From contig DUQT01000143.1 in assembly GCA_012837655.1 (NCBI GenBank), positions 1-8,071 of the forward strand: a DNA stretch of 8,071 nucleotides. The letters run 5' to 3'. The first letter of the stretch is position 1, and every line of letters begins with the position of its first letter. The notes below the pieces were generated by a model that was given only the letters and a program-made list of their open reading frames with translations, was not told the DNA's origin and searched no databases. The DNA is from Actinomyces sp. (GTDB taxonomy: Bacteria; Actinomycetota; Actinomycetes; Actinomycetales; Actinomycetaceae). A program made the translations under genes and the position numbers. This document shows positions 4,837 to 8,071 of the stretch, piece by piece.

Positions 4837-4858
4837 AATAGTGGCGTATACCTCTATT
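4837..4858. repeat. 22-bp imperfect palindrome between pgsA and clgR
   Basis: AATAGTGG (4837-4844) and CCTCTATT (4851-4858) pair at 7 of 8 positions around CGTATA. The site lies 33 bases after the pgsA stop, in an AT-richer stretch. It could be an operator or a weak hairpin at the end of the ftsK-pgsA transcript; a T-rich run appears only about 14 bases later on the minus strand. No regulator can be named. Confidence 0.4.
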
Positions 4859-4891
4859 GAAATTCCGGGAAAATCTCAGTATTTACAGGTG

Positions 4892-5509
4892 TCACTTCTT
4901 CATCTTCACCGCTGCGATCACATACTGCAGGCCAGACCACACAGTTAGTACGAACGCGACGACGATCAGAATCCAGCGAATAACGACCAGCGGGATGGAA
5001 TTAAAGAGCGCAATCTCCATGCCCAGCACAGCATCCCACGGGAAAACTAGGAACAGGATGAGAGTCATCTGCGAAACGGTCTTCAGTTTCCCGCCCGAGT
5101 TCGCGGCTACCACAATGCCCTTCTTCAGCAGGCGCGAACGCATCCACGTGATGCCAAGTTCGCGGAAGGCAACAATCACGGTGAACCACCACGGAAGCAC
5201 ACCCGTAACCGACAGCGTGACGAATGCGCCAAGGGTGAGGGCCTTATCAGCGATCGGATCCCAGATCTTCCCCCAGTCGGTGATTAGGTTACGAGAGCGC
5301 GCAATCTTTCCATCAAACAGGTCCGTCAGGGACGCGACGATGAATACGATGAATGCGGCCCATTGAGCTCCGATTGATCCGTTCAGCAACAGCAGGATGA
5401 ATACGGGTACGAGGACCAGGCGAATCATGGTGAGCACATTCGGCAGGTTCCAAATGTTTTCACCGGTGTGGGCTTGAGAGACGTTGTCGTCCATTTCAGC
5501 CTTGTTCAT
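4892..5509 (-). CDS. pgsA: CDP-alcohol phosphatidyltransferase, PgsA-type
   Basis: This 205-residue membrane enzyme belongs to the CDP-alcohol phosphatidyltransferase family and most likely makes phosphatidylglycerophosphate from CDP-diacylglycerol and glycerol-3-phosphate, the first committed step to phosphatidylglycerol and cardiolipin. The full active-site motif is present: D63, D66-G67, A70-R71, G80, D84 and D88. The N-terminal NLPNVLTMIRLVLVPVF at 21-37 is typical of PgsA. Hydrophobic segments at about 25-43, 48-62, 90-112, 140-160 and 170-197 suggest an integral membrane protein, ending in a basic KMKK tail. The ATG at 5509 is supported by AGGAGA (5520-5515), which overlaps the ftsK stop codon; the genes are 9 bases apart, so co-transcription with ftsK is likely. 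Actinobacteria often have several pgsA paralogues, including inositol- and cardiolipin-type enzymes, so exact substrate choice is inferred. Position next to ftsK and clgR supports the PgsA call. Confidence 0.9.
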   Translation of the reverse strand: MNKAEMDDNVSQAHTGENIWNLPNVLTMIRLVLVPVFILLLLNGSIGAQWAAFIVFIVASLTDLFDGKIARSRNLITDWGKIWDPIADKALTLGAFVTLSVTGVLPWWFTVIVAFRELGITWMRSRLLKKGIVVAANSGGKLKTVSQMTLILFLVFPWDAVLGMEIALFNSIPLVVIRWILIVVAFVLTVWSGLQYVIAAVKMKK

Positions 5510-5518
5510 TTCTTTCTC

Positions 5519-8002
5519 CTAATACCTGCCCGTTAATTCCCAAGCGTCTTCGGACTCGGATTCTTCGGGTTCTGGTTCCGCACCTTCTGAAAGTGTATCC
5601 TCTGGCGGCTCATCGCCACGCAGCATTGCTAGTACGCGCGGTAGTTCCTCTGGTGGTACCAGGACCTCGCGGGCCTTTGAGCCTTCCGATGGTCCCACAA
5701 TTTCGCGTGACTCCAGCAGGTCCATTAGTCGACCCGCGCGCGCGAATCCAATGCGGAGCTTGCGCTGCAACATCGAGGTCGATCCAAGCTGGGTGGAAAT
5801 AACCAGTTCAGCGGCCTGCAACAGGTCTTCCAGATCATCACCGATGTCTTCCGCAATCTGCCGTTTCTTCGCCGGCTGGATAACGTCCTTGCGATAAACG
5901 GGCTTCATCTGCTCCTTGACGTGTTCAACGATGTCCCGAATCTCAGATTCAGTGACCCAGGCTCCCTGAACGCGCATAGGCTTACCGGACCCCTGCGGCA
6001 GGTAGAGCGCGTCGCCCTTGCCAATCAGCTTCTCCGCACCGCCCTGGTCCAGGATTACGCGCGAATCTTGCATTGACGAGGTCGCAAAGGCTAAACGTGA
6101 CGGAATGTTCGACTTGATCAAGCCGGTAACAACGTCAACTGATGGGCGCTGGGTTGCCAGAACCAGGTGAATTCCGGCTGCACGCGCCAGCTGAGTGATT
6201 CGCTGGATGGATGCCTCCACGTCGCGGGGCGCAACCATCATCAGGTCGGCGAGCTCATCAACCACTACCAGCAAATACGGGTACGGCGCGATCTTGCGTT
6301 CCGACCCTGGCGGTGGTGTCACCTGCCCTGCAATAACCGCCTTGTTGAAGTCATCAATGTGTTTGAAACCAAATGTCGCGAGGTCGTCGTAGCGCTGATC
6401 CATCTCTTTAACGACCCACTCAAGGGCTTCAGCAGCCTTCTTCGGGCTAGTAATAATCGGGGTGATCAGGTGAGGAATGCCCTCATAAATGGTGAGTTCC
6501 ACGCGCTTTGGATCAACCAGAATCATCCTGACTTGAGCCGGCGTCGCCCTCATCATTATTGAAGTAATCATCGAGTTAATAAACGACGACTTACCAGACC
6601 CGGTCGCACCTGCAACCAAAAGGTGCGGGGTCTTCGCGATGTTGGTGACAACGTAGCCGCCCTCAACGTCTTTACCGACGCCAACTACCAGCGGATGTTC
6701 GTTTCGACGCGCGGCACCAGACCTCAGTACGTCGCCAAGGGCAACCGTTTCTCGGTCAGAATTCGGAATCTCCACGCCAATCGCGGACTTACCCGGAATC
6801 GGCGAGAGAATGCGGACCTCCGATGAAGCAACCGCGTACGCAATGTTCTTGGAAAGCTGCGTAATGCGCTCAACCTTCACGCCCGCGCCGAGCGTGACCT
6901 CGTAGCGCGTCACCGTCGGTCCACGCGAAAATCCCGTTACCTTCGCGTCAACACCAAACTCATCCAGCGTGCCCTGCAGCGCTTCGACTACCCAATCGTT
7001 TGCGGCTGAACGGGTCTTATGCGGAGCGCCCTTGACCAGTAGCGACTCATCCGGAAGCTCATAAACCATGCCGTCTTCGAGCTCCGGCTGAACCGCATTC
7101 AGCGGCAGTGAAGTCGTCTCCGCAGGCAGCAACTGGGTTCCTTCAGAATCCTTCGCGGGAACATGGGAATCCGGCTCCACCATCTCCGTCTCGAAGGATT
7201 CCGGTTCTTCCTCGTACTCCGCGCCCTCATCATCAATCGGAGGCGGAAGCATCGTGCGCGTCGCATCGTCGTTTTCAACCTCGTGCGCGGACGCAAACGC
7301 TTCGTCACCGTCGTAAGAATCGATGCGCCCAGCACCGTCCTCGGACGCGTCATTCTTTCGATACCCGCGGAAACGATCCGCAATTGCGCGAAGTTTGTCG
7401 GGTACTTCCTTTACGGACGTTTGTGTACCGACGAGGACGGAGTAGGCAAGCAGTAAAACTAGAAGGATCGCGGCTCCCCAGACGGAAAGTAGGGTGGCCA
7501 GGGGGTAGCCGAAGAACCAGCCGAGGATGCCGCCGGCGCGCTCGATGCGGTCGAACTCGCTGATGGGCGGATTTCCTTGGCTGACGTGCACGAGCCCGGT
7601 GAGGGCGGTCGCGATTCCCAGGGTGCCGGCGAAGCGGTGTGGGACGCGGTAGTGTTTGCGGGCGGAAATTAGGCCCACTCCCCACGCGACCAGCGCGATG
7701 GGGACGATTACGGAGAACAGTCCGACGGCGCCGGCTGCGATGTGGTGGATGACGTCTCCCGCGGTTCCGGAAATTTGGAACCATTCGCGGAGCGCAAAAA
7801 CAGCCGCAAGCGCGAACAGGATGAAGGCAAAGCCATCGCGGCGGAGTTGCGCATCCATCTGTGCAAACGAGCGGCCCACATTAGCAATTCCGCGGCCAAT
7901 CGACTGGAACATCGTCATAAGTGGCGACGGGCCGGACGGTTGCCTACTCTGCGTTGCGGGCTTTTGTTTACGCCCACGTTTAGCGGGAGATTTTTGTGCC
8001 AT
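5519..8002 (-). CDS. ftsK: FtsK/SpoIIIE family DNA translocase
   Basis: This 827-residue protein is an FtsK-type motor that pumps chromosomal DNA through the division septum. A basic tail (1-20) precedes a membrane region with hydrophobic segments near 57-74, 89-113, 124-141 and 160-192. An acidic, Pro/Glu-rich linker runs from about 195 to 330; it is short compared with E. coli FtsK and more like SpoIIIE. The motor follows: alpha domain from about 333; Walker A GATGSGKS at 465-472; Walker B VVVDE ending at D582-E583; and a TQRPS motif at 617-621. The winged-helix gamma domain (about 725-785, with GFARAGRLMDLLESREIVGP) reads DNA polarity sequences. A final acidic tail of roughly 30 residues ends the protein. 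The ATG at 8002 lacks a clear ribosome binding site. The 69 bases upstream show a TAGAAT -10-like hexamer (8033-8028) but no matching -35. pgsA follows closely and is probably co-transcribed. Confidence 0.97.
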   Translation of the reverse strand: MAQKSPAKRGRKQKPATQSRQPSGPSPLMTMFQSIGRGIANVGRSFAQMDAQLRRDGFAFILFALAAVFALREWFQISGTAGDVIHHIAAGAVGLFSVIVPIALVAWGVGLISARKHYRVPHRFAGTLGIATALTGLVHVSQGNPPISEFDRIERAGGILGWFFGYPLATLLSVWGAAILLVLLLAYSVLVGTQTSVKEVPDKLRAIADRFRGYRKNDASEDGAGRIDSYDGDEAFASAHEVENDDATRTMLPPPIDDEGAEYEEEPESFETEMVEPDSHVPAKDSEGTQLLPAETTSLPLNAVQPELEDGMVYELPDESLLVKGAPHKTRSAANDWVVEALQGTLDEFGVDAKVTGFSRGPTVTRYEVTLGAGVKVERITQLSKNIAYAVASSEVRILSPIPGKSAIGVEIPNSDRETVALGDVLRSGAARRNEHPLVVGVGKDVEGGYVVTNIAKTPHLLVAGATGSGKSSFINSMITSIMMRATPAQVRMILVDPKRVELTIYEGIPHLITPIITSPKKAAEALEWVVKEMDQRYDDLATFGFKHIDDFNKAVIAGQVTPPPGSERKIAPYPYLLVVVDELADLMMVAPRDVEASIQRITQLARAAGIHLVLATQRPSVDVVTGLIKSNIPSRLAFATSSMQDSRVILDQGGAEKLIGKGDALYLPQGSGKPMRVQGAWVTESEIRDIVEHVKEQMKPVYRKDVIQPAKKRQIAEDIGDDLEDLLQAAELVISTQLGSTSMLQRKLRIGFARAGRLMDLLESREIVGPSEGSKAREVLVPPEELPRVLAMLRGDEPPEDTLSEGAEPEPEESESEDAWELTGRY

Positions 8003-8071
8003 AGTATTTCTAAGCTACCGCGCAGGGATTCTATGTCTAGGATGGCGCGCCGCTGTTACTGCCTCCGAAAG

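Noticed and set aside
4857..5366. Plus-strand open frame of 169 codons opposite pgsA
   Set aside because: It is antisense to pgsA, whose active-site motif is complete; the translation shows no recognisable domain and starts without a binding site.
6167..6562. Plus-strand open frame of 131 codons opposite ftsK
   Set aside because: It mirrors the motor region of ftsK, which is fully conserved on the minus strand.
7500..7580. LexA half-sites such as TCGAAC inside ftsK
   Set aside because: Only single arms occur within coding sequence, without a matching second arm four bases away.
7350..7784. Minus-strand open frame of 144 codons overlapping the ftsK membrane region
   Set aside because: Arg/Pro-rich translation typical of an out-of-frame reading of GC-rich DNA; ftsK in the correct frame gives clear membrane segments.

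Overview
The window looks like ordinary chromosome from a Gram-positive actinobacterium. The evidence is the conserved set ftsK, pgsA, clgR, a DUF3046 gene, recA and recX, all on the minus strand, together with an actinobacterial-type LexA box (TCGAAC-N4-GTTCG) in front of recA. The moderate GC content and the protein sequences would fit the Actinomycetaceae or a relative, but I cannot place it to genus from sequence alone.

Layout, read in the direction of minus-strand transcription from the right edge: ftsK (8002-5519, DNA translocase) and pgsA (5509-4892, phospholipid synthesis) are 9 bases apart and probably form one operon. A 213-base gap follows, rich in short repeats and dyads. Then come clgR (start corrected to 4678; activator of Clp protease genes) and a small DUF3046 gene (4341-4120), 4 bases apart. 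A hairpin terminator closes that unit. A 305-base gap carries the recA promoter with its SOS box, a perfect DnaA box and a leader of about 164 bases. recA (3814-2657), recX (2657-2076) and a single-domain cinA/pncC gene (2079-1588) form a chain joined by overlapping stop and start codons. The only convincing plus-strand gene is a type B carboxylesterase (134-1537), convergent with cinA and separated from it by 50 bases that hold a GC-rich dyad.

How the genes work together: recA and recX are the recombinase/SOS co-protease and its modulator. Through overlap, cinA should share their DNA-damage-inducible transcript. ClgR and FtsK/PgsA belong to the same conserved neighbourhood and serve protein quality control, chromosome segregation and membrane synthesis. 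The carboxylesterase appears unrelated to this block.

I see no mobile element, tRNA, rRNA, CRISPR array or clearly new multi-gene system. The points worth a second look are regulatory or positional: an 11-bp perfect stem-loop inside the start of recX, cinA placed after recX rather than between pgsA and clgR, a consensus DnaA box on the predicted recA transcription start, and a cluster of repeats and alternative hairpins upstream of clgR.
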